From positions 1 to 53,302 of the forward strand of contig CAKOVP010000005.1 of the NCBI GenBank assembly GCA_934122035.1: 53,302 nucleotides of DNA, in the 5' to 3' direction. Each line of letters begins with the position of its first letter. The stretch's first letter is position 1. Below are positions 7,813 to 16,049 of the stretch, one piece after another. This stretch comes from an uncultured Clostridia bacterium. GTDB lineage: Bacteria; Bacillota; Clostridia; TANB77; CAG-508. Both the position numbers and the translations under genes were made by a program. The notes under the pieces were generated by a model. That model was not told the origin of the DNA, searched no databases, and saw only the letters and a list, made by a program, of their open reading frames with translations.

Positions 7813-8577
7813 ATGAAAATGCAAGAAGAATTAGTGAGCATTATTGTGCCAGTATATAATGCAGAAAAATTTTTAGAAGATACAATAAAAACAGTACAAA
7901 ATCAAACATATAAGAATTGGGAGCTATTATTAGTGGATGATTGTTCTACTGACGATAGTACAAAAATAATTAAGTTTGCAGGAGAGCAAGATGAAAGAAT
8001 AAAACTTATAGAACTTAAGGAAAATTCTGGAGCTGCCATTGCTAGAAATACTGGAATAGAAAAAGCAAAGGGAAGGTATATTGCTTTCCTTGATGCAGAC
8101 GATTTGTGGAATATTGAAAAGCTTACAAAACAGATAAAATTCATGCAGGAAAAGAAACTTGAATTTACTTTTACAGGCTATGAATTTGTTGATGAAAAGG
8201 GAGAAAAACTAAACAAAATAGTAAAAGTACCAAATACATTAACGTATAAACAGGCATTAAAAAATACAACTATATTTACTTCAACAGTAATATTTGATGT
8301 GAACAAACTGGGAAAAGAATTAATAAAAATGCCTAATGTAAGAAGAGGACAAGACTCAGCAACTTGGTGGAAAGTTTTAAGGACTGGAGTTGTGGCATAT
8401 GGACTAAATGAAAGTTTATCATTTTATAGAAGAAGCAATGATACTCTTTCATCAAATAAAATAAAAGCATTAAAAAGAACATGGAATTTATATAGAAATG
8501 TAGAACATTTAAATATATTTTATAGCTTCTATAATTTCTGTTGGTATGTAATTAATGCAGTAAAAAGGAGAATATGA
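7813..8577 (+). CDS. family 2 glycosyltransferase
   Basis: This 254-aa GT-A enzyme carries the GT2 opening 'VSIIVPVYNAEKFLEDTI', the nucleotide-binding 'LLVDDCSTDDST' and the metal-binding 'FLDADDLW' (about 93-100). It should add one sugar to the lipid-linked repeat unit at the cytoplasmic membrane face. The ATG at 7813 (MKMQ) is 4 bases from the GAGGG site and the ATG at 7819 is 10 bases away; either is possible. It follows the initiating transferase by 22 bases and precedes the next transferase by 4 bases, so it is clearly co-transcribed. Donor and acceptor are unknown. Confidence 0.88.
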   Translation: MKMQEELVSIIVPVYNAEKFLEDTIKTVQNQTYKNWELLLVDDCSTDDSTKIIKFAGEQDERIKLIELKENSGAAIARNTGIEKAKGRYIAFLDADDLWNIEKLTKQIKFMQEKKLEFTFTGYEFVDEKGEKLNKIVKVPNTLTYKQALKNTTIFTSTVIFDVNKLGKELIKMPNVRRGQDSATWWKVLRTGVVAYGLNESLSFYRRSNDTLSSNKIKALKRTWNLYRNVEHLNIFYSFYNFCWYVINAVKRRI

Positions 8578-8581
8578 GATA

Positions 8582-9676
8582 GTGAATAAGAGTAGAATTA
8601 TGTTTCTAGCAGCAGCAAATAATGTACATACTATGAAATGGGTGAATGCATTATCTGAAAAATATGAAATTCATTTAGTTACATGTAAAAATCATAGTAA
8701 GATATTAAATGATATTAACGAAAACGTGCATATTCATAAGTTAAAGTTTGCAGCTCCTTTAGGTTATTATACTAATGCAATGGAGTTAAAAAGACTATAT
8801 AAAGCAATTAAACCACAACTTGTAAATGTGCACTTTGCAAGTGGGTATGGTACTTTGGCAAGAGTTGCAAAAATAAACCCAGTGTTGCTGTCTGTGTGGG
8901 GGTCGGATATATATATATTCCCTAATAAAAATAAAATGAATAAAAAAATCTTGTATAAGAATTTGTCTTATGCTAATACAATTGCATCAACTAGTGAAAA
9001 TATGAAAACGGAAATATTAAAATTATATCCAGATATTGATAAAAAAATATATATAACTCCATTTGGTGTTGACACGAATAAATTCAAAAAAAATGAAAAT
9101 GTCAAGAAGAATGACAATTTTAGAATTGGAATTGTAAAAGGACTAGAAAAAAATTATGCCGTTGAGGATCTCATTGTTGCTTTTAAGAAATTATTGGAAA
9201 AAACAAATAGAGAAAAATTTCCTCAAAAATTAGAACTATATATATATGGAGATGGATCTTTAAGAACTCAACTTGAAGAATTAACCAGTGAATTAAATAT
9301 AAAAGATAAAGTCTTTTTTGAAGGTAGAATAAGTAATGATGATGTACCAGAAGCGCTTAGTAAAATGGATTTGTTTTGTGTAACGAGTGTGTCAGAAAGC
9401 TTTGGTGTATCTGTGCTTGAAGCTATGTCTGTAGGAATTCCGGTAGTTGCTACAGATGCTCCAGGTTTTAAGGAAATAATAGAAAATAATAAAACTGGAA
9501 TATTAGTTCCGAGACGAGACACAGATATGATATGTAATGCAATGTATAACTTGATGAAAAATGAAGAAATGCGAAAAACATTGAGCATGAACGCAATGAA
9601 GATGGTAAAGGATAAATTTGAACTAAAAAATAATGTAAATGATATGATTAGTCTATATGAGAAGGTGAAAAAATGA
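8582..9676 (+). CDS. family 4 glycosyltransferase (GT-B)
   Basis: This 364-aa retaining GT-B enzyme has an N-terminal acceptor half ('NVHFASGYGTLARV', 'SVWGSDIYIFP') and a C-terminal donor half with 'FRIGIVKGLEKNYAVEDLI' and the GT4 E-x7-E motif 'SESFGVSVLEAMSVG'. The GTG at 8582 is chosen: AGGAG lies about 10 bases upstream, and the next ATG (8600) would trim the first strand. The stop overlaps the next start as ATGA (9673-9676), indicating translational coupling. Its role is adding a sugar to the repeat unit. Confidence 0.87.
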   Translation: MNKSRIMFLAAANNVHTMKWVNALSEKYEIHLVTCKNHSKILNDINENVHIHKLKFAAPLGYYTNAMELKRLYKAIKPQLVNVHFASGYGTLARVAKINPVLLSVWGSDIYIFPNKNKMNKKILYKNLSYANTIASTSENMKTEILKLYPDIDKKIYITPFGVDTNKFKKNENVKKNDNFRIGIVKGLEKNYAVEDLIVAFKKLLEKTNREKFPQKLELYIYGDGSLRTQLEELTSELNIKDKVFFEGRISNDDVPEALSKMDLFCVTSVSESFGVSVLEAMSVGIPVVATDAPGFKEIIENNKTGILVPRRDTDMICNAMYNLMKNEEMRKTLSMNAMKMVKDKFELKNNVNDMISLYEKVKK

Positions 9677-10770
9677 AAAAAATATTGCAATATTTTCCTA
9701 GTTTTGACTATGGAGGAATAGAGACTTTTATTTTAAATATAAATAAAGGATTATGCAAAGAATGTCAATTTACTTATTTAGTGGAAAAGGATATTAATGA
9801 AGAAAATAAAAAAAAGATAGATGAATATGGTGGCAAAATAATTAGGATTCCTAATATGACAAAGCAAAATCCAATAAAGCATATTCTGGCAATAAAAAAG
9901 GTTTTTAAAGAAAATAATTATGATGTAGTTCATATACATAATTGTGATTTACGATTTTGGGTTGCTTTTTTTGCAAAAATGTATAAAGTTCCAATTAGAA
10001 TATATCATATTCATAGTGCAAAAATTGAAAGACATTCTAATATAAAAAAAATTTTTTTTAATATTAATATTAAATTATCAACTGCTGTGTTAGCGTGCTC
10101 AAAGCATGCAGCAAATGAAATGTTAAAAGATAAGGCTGAAAAGGCAATTGTAGTTAATAATCCAATAGATGTTAAAAGTTTTATCTATAATGAAGAATAC
10201 AGGAAAAATATTAGAAGTGAATTAAATATTGATGATGATACTATTGCGATTGGAAATGTAGCAAGATTGGAAGAGGTTAAAAATCAGTATTTTTTGATTG
10301 ATGTTCTGGAAAATATGCTTCAAAAAAATATTAAGGCTAAATTGATTTTAGTTGGAGAGGGAAGTCTAAAAGAAAAATTAAAAGATATAGCAAAAGAAAA
10401 GGGAATAGAAGATAATTTTATTTGTATGGGAAAGAGGAGTGATACCAACAAAATATATTCTGCTTTTGATGTATTTTGTTTACCCTCTGAAGCAGAAGGT
10501 TTGGGAATTGTTTTAATAGAGGCGCAGGCCAATGGATTGAATTGCATTGCAAGTAAAAATATAACAGAAGAAACTAATATTACGGGAAAAATAAATTATA
10601 TTGACATTAAGAAACAAAATATAGTAGAATGGACAGAAAAAATAGAAGAAAAAAGTAAAACTAGATATGAAGCGATAAAAAAAATTTATGAAAAAGGCTA
10701 TGACATATCAGACGTAGAGAAGGTTATGCTAAAAATATATAACGGAGGAGAAAAACTTGAAATTAATTAG
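9673..10770 (+). CDS. family 4 glycosyltransferase (EpsF-like)
   Basis: This 365-aa GT-B protein opens with 'YFPSFDYGGIETFILNI', typical of GT4 enzymes of EPS loci. It continues with 'IRIYHIHSAKIERH', the phosphate-binding 'IGNVARLEEVKNQYFLI' and the E-x7-E motif 'SEAEGLGIVLIEAQ' (about 275-288). The start overlaps the preceding stop (ATGA). Its own 3' end overlaps the next gene by 14 bases, and the ribosome binding site of that gene lies inside it. Codon use here and in the next genes is more T-ending than in the second locus, a possible mark of separate origin. Confidence 0.88.
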   Translation: MKKILQYFPSFDYGGIETFILNINKGLCKECQFTYLVEKDINEENKKKIDEYGGKIIRIPNMTKQNPIKHILAIKKVFKENNYDVVHIHNCDLRFWVAFFAKMYKVPIRIYHIHSAKIERHSNIKKIFFNINIKLSTAVLACSKHAANEMLKDKAEKAIVVNNPIDVKSFIYNEEYRKNIRSELNIDDDTIAIGNVARLEEVKNQYFLIDVLENMLQKNIKAKLILVGEGSLKEKLKDIAKEKGIEDNFICMGKRSDTNKIYSAFDVFCLPSEAEGLGIVLIEAQANGLNCIASKNITEETNITGKINYIDIKKQNIVEWTEKIEEKSKTRYEAIKKIYEKGYDISDVEKVMLKIYNGGEKLEIN

Positions 10771-11899
10771 TAGGATAATATTAGTAATTATTATAATTAT
10801 ATCTATATTAATAGGAATTTTTCCTTCAATGGCTAAGACAAGTAGTTATTTGATCTTAACAATATCAACAATTATTTTACTGATAGTGTGGATATTAAAA
10901 AATGGAATGAGAGGACAGTTTAAAGTAAATGTTTTTTTACTGTTAATTATTGTGTTGGCACTGACTAGAATGTTTATAGTGGAAAATAGTAAATACATAT
11001 ATTTGTTAAACTATTTGCTGATCTTAATATCATATTATACAATATCAATAGTAGAATTTGACGAAAAATTTATTAATTTTGTTGCAATGATTGTGGCAAT
11101 TTCTGTAATTCCAACTATTATATTTAATGGAATTGCTAATACAAAGATTGAAGGGGGAACCTCTTTTTCAGGTAGATTAAATCCATGCATGTATTTCCCA
11201 TATGTATTGATTGCAATAAAATTAAACAATAAAAATATTTTTTATAAGATTGTATTAACTGGAATAGTTATTTTGACATATATTGATATACTATGGTCTG
11301 GTAGTAGAATTGCATTGGTTGCAATGATATTGATGACGATAGTGTTTATAAAAACTAGAGATAAAAAGACAATTGAAATTAATAAAAAAACAGAAAAAAT
11401 ATTAACAGCTGTGTTGATATTTTTGATTATTTTACAAATTGCAATACCTAATGTGTATATTATGTTATATGAAAATTATGAGAGTGAATTAAATTCAATT
11501 ACATTTAAATGGACTGGTAAGAACTTTTTCTCTGGAAGACAAAGAGTGTGGACATCTGTAAATAAACAATTAGAAGGAAAAGAAGTTTGGGGAACAGGCG
11601 ATGTAAATTTTAACAATTTAGCTCAGGCACCACATAATGAATTCATGAATATATATTATTGTTGGGGGAAAGTTATTGCAATAGTTAACTATATATATAT
11701 ATATAGTATAGGGAAAAGATGCATAAAAAATGTGAATACACATGTAGATTTGATTATTCTTTTTGGATTATTTGCTACACTTATATGTACTACCTTTGAA
11801 ACATATGTATATGCAATGCATTTTTTCGTGTTTAATAATTGTTTAACAGCGTATTTATTGAATAAAAAAGAAAATGGAGTAATGAAAAATGAAAAATGA
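10757..11899 (+). CDS. Wzy-like polysaccharide polymerase / O-antigen ligase-type membrane protein
   Basis: This 380-aa polytopic protein has about ten hydrophobic segments. A large soluble loop (about 235-300) contains 'FFSGRQRVWTSV' and 'APHNEFMNIYYCWG'; the PHNEF/HNxxL type motif is typical of the Wzy/WaaL superfamily. As the only such protein in the first operon it is the likely polymerase joining flipped repeat units on the outer face. Translation starts at a TTG (10757), supported by GGAGG at 10744-10748. A (TA)8 tract (11690-11705) lies inside the coding region, encoding alternating Tyr/Ile. It overlaps both neighbours. Confidence 0.8.
   Translation: MKLISRIILVIIIIISILIGIFPSMAKTSSYLILTISTIILLIVWILKNGMRGQFKVNVFLLLIIVLALTRMFIVENSKYIYLLNYLLILISYYTISIVEFDEKFINFVAMIVAISVIPTIIFNGIANTKIEGGTSFSGRLNPCMYFPYVLIAIKLNNKNIFYKIVLTGIVILTYIDILWSGSRIALVAMILMTIVFIKTRDKKTIEINKKTEKILTAVLIFLIILQIAIPNVYIMLYENYESELNSITFKWTGKNFFSGRQRVWTSVNKQLEGKEVWGTGDVNFNNLAQAPHNEFMNIYYCWGKVIAIVNYIYIYSIGKRCIKNVNTHVDLIILFGLFATLICTTFETYVYAMHFFVFNNCLTAYLLNKKENGVMKNEK
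11690..11705 (+). repeat. (TA)8 dinucleotide tract inside the polymerase gene
   Basis: Eight uninterrupted TA units in the coding strand encode alternating Tyr and Ile. Gain or loss of one unit would shift the frame in the last third of the membrane protein, so this is a possible slippage site. Confidence 0.6.
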
Positions 11900-12794
11900 A
11901 ATGGTTAGTGTAATAATTCCAACGCATAATAGATCAAATACTTTGGAAAGAGCTATAAAAAGTGTAATAAGTCAAACATATCCAGAAATAGAAATTATTA
12001 TTGTTGATGATAATGCAAACAATGAAGAAGAAAGACAAAAAGTAAAAAAAATCGTTGAAAATTATAATAATATAAATTTGATACAAAATAAAGTAAACTT
12101 GGGAGGCGGACAATCAAGAAATGAGGGAATTAAAGCTGCCAAAGGAAAATATGTTGCTTTTTTGGATGATGATGATGAATTTTTCCCACAAAAAATAGAA
12201 AAGCAATATGAGTTATATAAATATGTTTCATCAAAAGATGATAAAGTAGGACTAATATATTGCTATGCTGAATATATCAGTGAAAATGAAAGAAAAATAA
12301 GGAAAGTTGATTTAGAGGGAAATCCATTAAAAGAACACTTAATGTTATGTATTGCAGCTACTTCTTGGTGGTTTTGCCCAAAGGATGTGCTGGAAAAATT
12401 AGGTGGATTTGAAGATGTATCTAGTCATCAAGATGCAATGACATTGTTCAAAATTTTAAAGGCTGGATATAACATATATCGTGTTCCAGAAGTTTTACTA
12501 AAATATTATGTACACAATGGTTCTGGAATTACTAAGACATCTTATGAATGGATTAATGTAGATAAAGAATATATGAAAAAATACATGGAAATTAAAGAAA
12601 GGTTCTCTAAAAAAGATCAAAGAGATATTGAATTTAGTTTCTTTTCAAGAGCAGCATCTTATTATTATAGATTAAATGATAAAAAACAATTAAAAGAGAG
12701 TACTATAGAAATGATTAAAAGAAAACCTTTTAAATACCAGACAATAAAAGCAATAGTAAAGAATTTTTTAATATCTTTTAAAGGAGAAATCTAA
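11889..12794 (+). CDS. family 2 glycosyltransferase
   Basis: This 301-aa GT-A enzyme has 'VSVIIPTHNRSNTLERAI', the 'IIIVDDNANNEEERQ' nucleotide site and the acidic metal-binding run 'FLDDDDEFFP' (about 94-103). 'FEDVSSHQDAMTLFKIL' supplies the usual catalytic-base region. The start overlaps the polymerase stop by 11 bases, with GGAG 9 bases upstream. The tail after about 255 is basic and rich in Lys/Arg, perhaps for membrane association. It is a repeat-unit glycosyltransferase with unknown specificity. Confidence 0.87.
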   Translation: MKNEMVSVIIPTHNRSNTLERAIKSVISQTYPEIEIIIVDDNANNEEERQKVKKIVENYNNINLIQNKVNLGGGQSRNEGIKAAKGKYVAFLDDDDEFFPQKIEKQYELYKYVSSKDDKVGLIYCYAEYISENERKIRKVDLEGNPLKEHLMLCIAATSWWFCPKDVLEKLGGFEDVSSHQDAMTLFKILKAGYNIYRVPEVLLKYYVHNGSGITKTSYEWINVDKEYMKKYMEIKERFSKKDQRDIEFSFFSRAASYYYRLNDKKQLKESTIEMIKRKPFKYQTIKAIVKNFLISFKGEI

Positions 12795-12797
12795 AAT

Positions 12798-13301
12798 ATG
12801 AGAAAAAAGATAGCATTATTTTTATATAAAGCATTTGCTAAAAAATTACCTTTATCAAAAATGCAGATCTGTAAAAAAATAAGATACATACTTGTGAAAA
12901 ATATAGTAAAATCATGTGGAATAGGAGTAAATGTAGATAGAGGAGCGACTTTTTCACCTAATATAGAAATAGGAGATTTTTCAGGAATAGGAGAAAATTC
13001 ACGAATAGAAGAGTGCGTAAAAATAGGAAAGAATGTTATGATGGGACCAGAATGCTATATATACACAAGAAATCATAAATTTGACAGAACGGATATTCCA
13101 ATGATACAACAAGGTTTTAGTGAAACCAAAGAAGTAATAATAGAGGATGATGTTTGGATTGGAAGCAGAGTAACGATTTTACCAGGAGTAACAATTGGAA
13201 AAGGTACTGTTATCGGAGCCGGATCTATTGTGACAAAAAGTATACCGGAATTTAGCGTTGCTTGTGGAAATCCAGCAAAAGTTAAAAGGATGAGAAAATG
13301 A
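12798..13301 (+). CDS. left-handed beta-helix (hexapeptide) O-acetyltransferase
   Basis: This 167-aa protein carries the repeating [LIV]-G-x-x-x-x pattern of hexapeptide acyltransferases: 'IGDFSGIGENSRIEECVKIG', then 'IEDDVWIGSRVTILPGVTIG' and 'GTVIGAGSIVTKSI'. It ends with 'ACGNPAKVKRMRK', as in Maa/WcaF/NodL relatives. The histidine in 'YTRNHKFD' is the likely catalytic base. It should transfer an acetyl group from acetyl-CoA to a sugar of the repeat unit or precursor. It sits 3 bases after a glycosyltransferase and overlaps the flippase start by 4 bases (ATGA). Confidence 0.9.
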   Translation: MRKKIALFLYKAFAKKLPLSKMQICKKIRYILVKNIVKSCGIGVNVDRGATFSPNIEIGDFSGIGENSRIEECVKIGKNVMMGPECYIYTRNHKFDRTDIPMIQQGFSETKEVIIEDDVWIGSRVTILPGVTIGKGTVIGAGSIVTKSIPEFSVACGNPAKVKRMRK

Positions 13302-14737
13302 ATAGTGTTAAAAAAAATTTTTCATATAATATTATGTATCAAATTTTGATACTAATTTTACCATTAATTACGGCACCATACATATCAAGAGTTATAGGTG
13401 CAGAGGGACAAGGAATATTCTCATATACTTATTCAATAGCTCAATATTTTGTCCTTTTTGCAATGCTAGGCTTGAATAATTATGGAAACCGTACCATAGC
13501 TAAAAATAAAAAAGATAAAGAACAGTTATCAAAAACATTTTGGGCAATATACTTTATGCAGATTATCACATCTTGTATAATTATTATATTCTATATATTT
13601 TATATTATATTTTTTGTAAAAGAATATAAAATTTACGCAACGATACAATTATTATATGTAATATCTGCAATATTTGACATCAACTGGTTTTTCTTTGGAA
13701 TGGAAAAATTTAAATTTACTGTTATAAGAAATACTTTTATAAAGATTGCTTCTGTATTATGTATTTTTGCATTTGTAAAAAACACACAGGATTTAATTAT
13801 TTATACTATTATAATGACTGGATCTTCGCTTATTTCACAATTATTATTGTGGCCAATTGTAAAAAAATATACCAATTTTATTAGACCAACATGGAATGAT
13901 ATAAAGAAACATTTTAAACCCAATATTATACTTTTTATTCCAGTGATTGCAGTTAGTTTGTATAAAATTATGGACAAGGTTATGTTGGGAAGTCTAACAA
14001 ATGTTAAAGAAGTTGGGTACTATGAAAATGCAGAAAAAATTATAAACATTCCAATGGCTTTTTTAACAGCATTAGGAACTGTAATGTTACCAAGAATAAC
14101 TACATTGTTAGCTAATAAGGAAGAAGAAAAGATAAATGAATACATTAATAAATCTATGGAGTTTATGATGTTTTTATCGATTCCATTAGTGTTTGGATTA
14201 ATTGCAGTTGGAAAGAATTTTGCACCTTTGTTTTTTGGACAGGAATTTGAGAAGACTGGGGATATAATAGAAATATTATCTATAACAATATTTTTTATTT
14301 CATGGGCAAATGTTATTAGAACACAGTATTTAATACCAAAGGAAAAAGATAGAACATATATAGTTTCGGTATTTTTAGGTGCTATAGTGAATTTAATCAT
14401 AAACTTTATGCTTATTCCAAGTTATGCTTCAATTGGGGCTGCTATAGGTACTGTTATAGCAGAAGCTACAGTAATGATTTTTCAAACTGTAACAGTAAGG
14501 AAGGAATTGGAAGTTAATGTATATATGAAGTATATGGCAAACTTTTTATTAAAGGGATTATTTATGTTTATTATTGTTAAAATAATAGATCATATAGTTC
14601 AAGATCCGATGCTAGTAATAGTGTTACAAGTATTAATAGGAGTTTTTGTATATGGAATATTAAATTATAAATATATTTATAAATATATAATTTCAATAAA
14701 TATTAAAAGTAAAGAAAAGGAGAAAATAAAAGAATGA
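13298..14737 (+). CDS. Wzx-type polysaccharide flippase (MOP superfamily)
   Basis: This 479-aa polytopic protein has about 12-14 membrane segments and the Wzx N-terminus 'ITAPYISRVIGAEGQGIFSY'. Further marks are 'NYGNRTIAKNKKDKEQLS', 'DKVMLGSLTNVKEVGYYENA' (about 226-245) and 'SIGAAIGTVIAEATV'. It should flip the finished undecaprenyl-PP repeat unit to the outer face. The start overlaps the acetyltransferase stop and its stop overlaps the Ugd start, both as ATGA. With the Wzy-like gene at 10757 and the Wzz module at 19750 it defines this locus as Wzx/Wzy-dependent. Confidence 0.9.
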   Translation: MNSVKKNFSYNIMYQILILILPLITAPYISRVIGAEGQGIFSYTYSIAQYFVLFAMLGLNNYGNRTIAKNKKDKEQLSKTFWAIYFMQIITSCIIIIFYIFYIIFFVKEYKIYATIQLLYVISAIFDINWFFFGMEKFKFTVIRNTFIKIASVLCIFAFVKNTQDLIIYTIIMTGSSLISQLLLWPIVKKYTNFIRPTWNDIKKHFKPNIILFIPVIAVSLYKIMDKVMLGSLTNVKEVGYYENAEKIINIPMAFLTALGTVMLPRITTLLANKEEEKINEYINKSMEFMMFLSIPLVFGLIAVGKNFAPLFFGQEFEKTGDIIEILSITIFFISWANVIRTQYLIPKEKDRTYIVSVFLGAIVNLIINFMLIPSYASIGAAIGTVIAEATVMIFQTVTVRKELEVNVYMKYMANFLLKGLFMFIIVKIIDHIVQDPMLVIVLQVLIGVFVYGILNYKYIYKYIISINIKSKEKEKIKE

Positions 14738-16038
14738 AAATAGTAGTAGCAGGAACAGGTTATGTCGGCTTAGTAACAGCCGTTTGTTTATCAACGTTAG
14801 GACACAATATAACATGTGTAGATGTAGATGAAAAAAAAATAAAAATGTTGAAAGAAGGAAAATCTCCGATATATGAACCAGGATTAGAGGAGATTATGGT
14901 AAAAAATAGAAAACAAATTGATTATACAACAGATGCAAAACAAGCATATAAAGATGCAGATGTCATATATATAGGTGTAGGTACTCCAGAGAAAAAAGAT
15001 GGTAGTGCCAACTTAAAATATGTTTATACAGTTGCTGAAGAAATTGCAAGTTCAGTAGAAAATGATTGTATAGTTGTTGTAAAATCAACAGTTCCAATTG
15101 GAACAAATAAAAAAATAGAACATTTTATGAGAAAAAATTTAAAACATGATGTTAAAATTGAAATAGTATCTAATCCAGAATTCTTATCACAAGGAACAGC
15201 AGTTAGAGATACATTGCATGCACAAAGAATAGTTTTAGGAGTACCATCTAAACATGCAGAAAAAGTAATGAAAGAAATATATGATGGATATAATCAACCA
15301 TATGTAATTACAGATAGAGAAAGTGCAGAAATGATAAAATATGCTTCAAATGACTTTTTGGCATTAAAGATTTCTTATGTAAATGAAATTGCAAATCTTT
15401 GTGAACTAGTTGGTGCAGATGTTCAAGATGTTACAAGAGGAATGGGAATGGATGCTAGAATAGGAAATAAGTTTTTACAAGCTGGAATTGGCTATGGAGG
15501 TTCTTGTTTTCCAAAGGATACAAAAGCATTAAGTTGGCTTGCAAGCTTTAATGACTATGAAATAAAAACAGTAAAAGCTGCAATAGAGGTAAATGAAAAT
15601 CAAAAACTAAAATTAATAAAAAAATCAAGAAAATATTATGATAGTCTTGAAGGACTTACAGTTGCAGTATTAGGACTAACATTTAAACCAAACACAGATG
15701 ATTTAAGAGAATCTCCTTCATTTACCAATATTCCTATTTTGCTAGATGATGGTGCAACAGTAAAAGCATATGATCCAATTGGAGAGAATAACTTTAAAAA
15801 ATACTATCCAAATGAAATAACTTATTGTGCAACAATAGAAGATACATTAAAGGATGCTGACTTATGTTTAATTCTTACAGAATGGAACGAAATTAAGCAA
15901 TTAGATTTATCTGTATATGAAAAATTAATGAAAAAACCTATTGTATTAGATGGAAGAAATTGCTATAATTTGGATGAAGTAAAGAAAACCAATATAGTAT
16001 ATGATTCTATAGGAAGAAAAACAATTAATAATATTTGA
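14734..16038 (+). CDS. ugd: UDP-glucose 6-dehydrogenase
   Basis: This 434-aa enzyme oxidises UDP-glucose to UDP-glucuronate with two NAD+. It has the N-terminal Rossmann motif 'GTGYVGLVTAVCLSTLGHNI', 'STVPIGTNKK' and 'NPEFLSQGTAVRD'. The catalytic cysteine is in 'GYGGSCFPKDTKALSWL' (Cys258), and the C-terminal domain carries 'LGLTFKPNTDDLRESPS'. Length and motif order are normal, so the enzyme looks intact. Its place in the operon implies that the polymer contains glucuronic acid or a sugar made from it, such as galacturonate or xylose. No epimerase or decarboxylase lies in the window. Confidence 0.96.
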   Translation: MKIVVAGTGYVGLVTAVCLSTLGHNITCVDVDEKKIKMLKEGKSPIYEPGLEEIMVKNRKQIDYTTDAKQAYKDADVIYIGVGTPEKKDGSANLKYVYTVAEEIASSVENDCIVVVKSTVPIGTNKKIEHFMRKNLKHDVKIEIVSNPEFLSQGTAVRDTLHAQRIVLGVPSKHAEKVMKEIYDGYNQPYVITDRESAEMIKYASNDFLALKISYVNEIANLCELVGADVQDVTRGMGMDARIGNKFLQAGIGYGGSCFPKDTKALSWLASFNDYEIKTVKAAIEVNENQKLKLIKKSRKYYDSLEGLTVAVLGLTFKPNTDDLRESPSFTNIPILLDDGATVKAYDPIGENNFKKYYPNEITYCATIEDTLKDADLCLILTEWNEIKQLDLSVYEKLMKKPIVLDGRNCYNLDEVKKTNIVYDSIGRKTINNI

Positions 16039-16049
16039 AGGGTATTATA

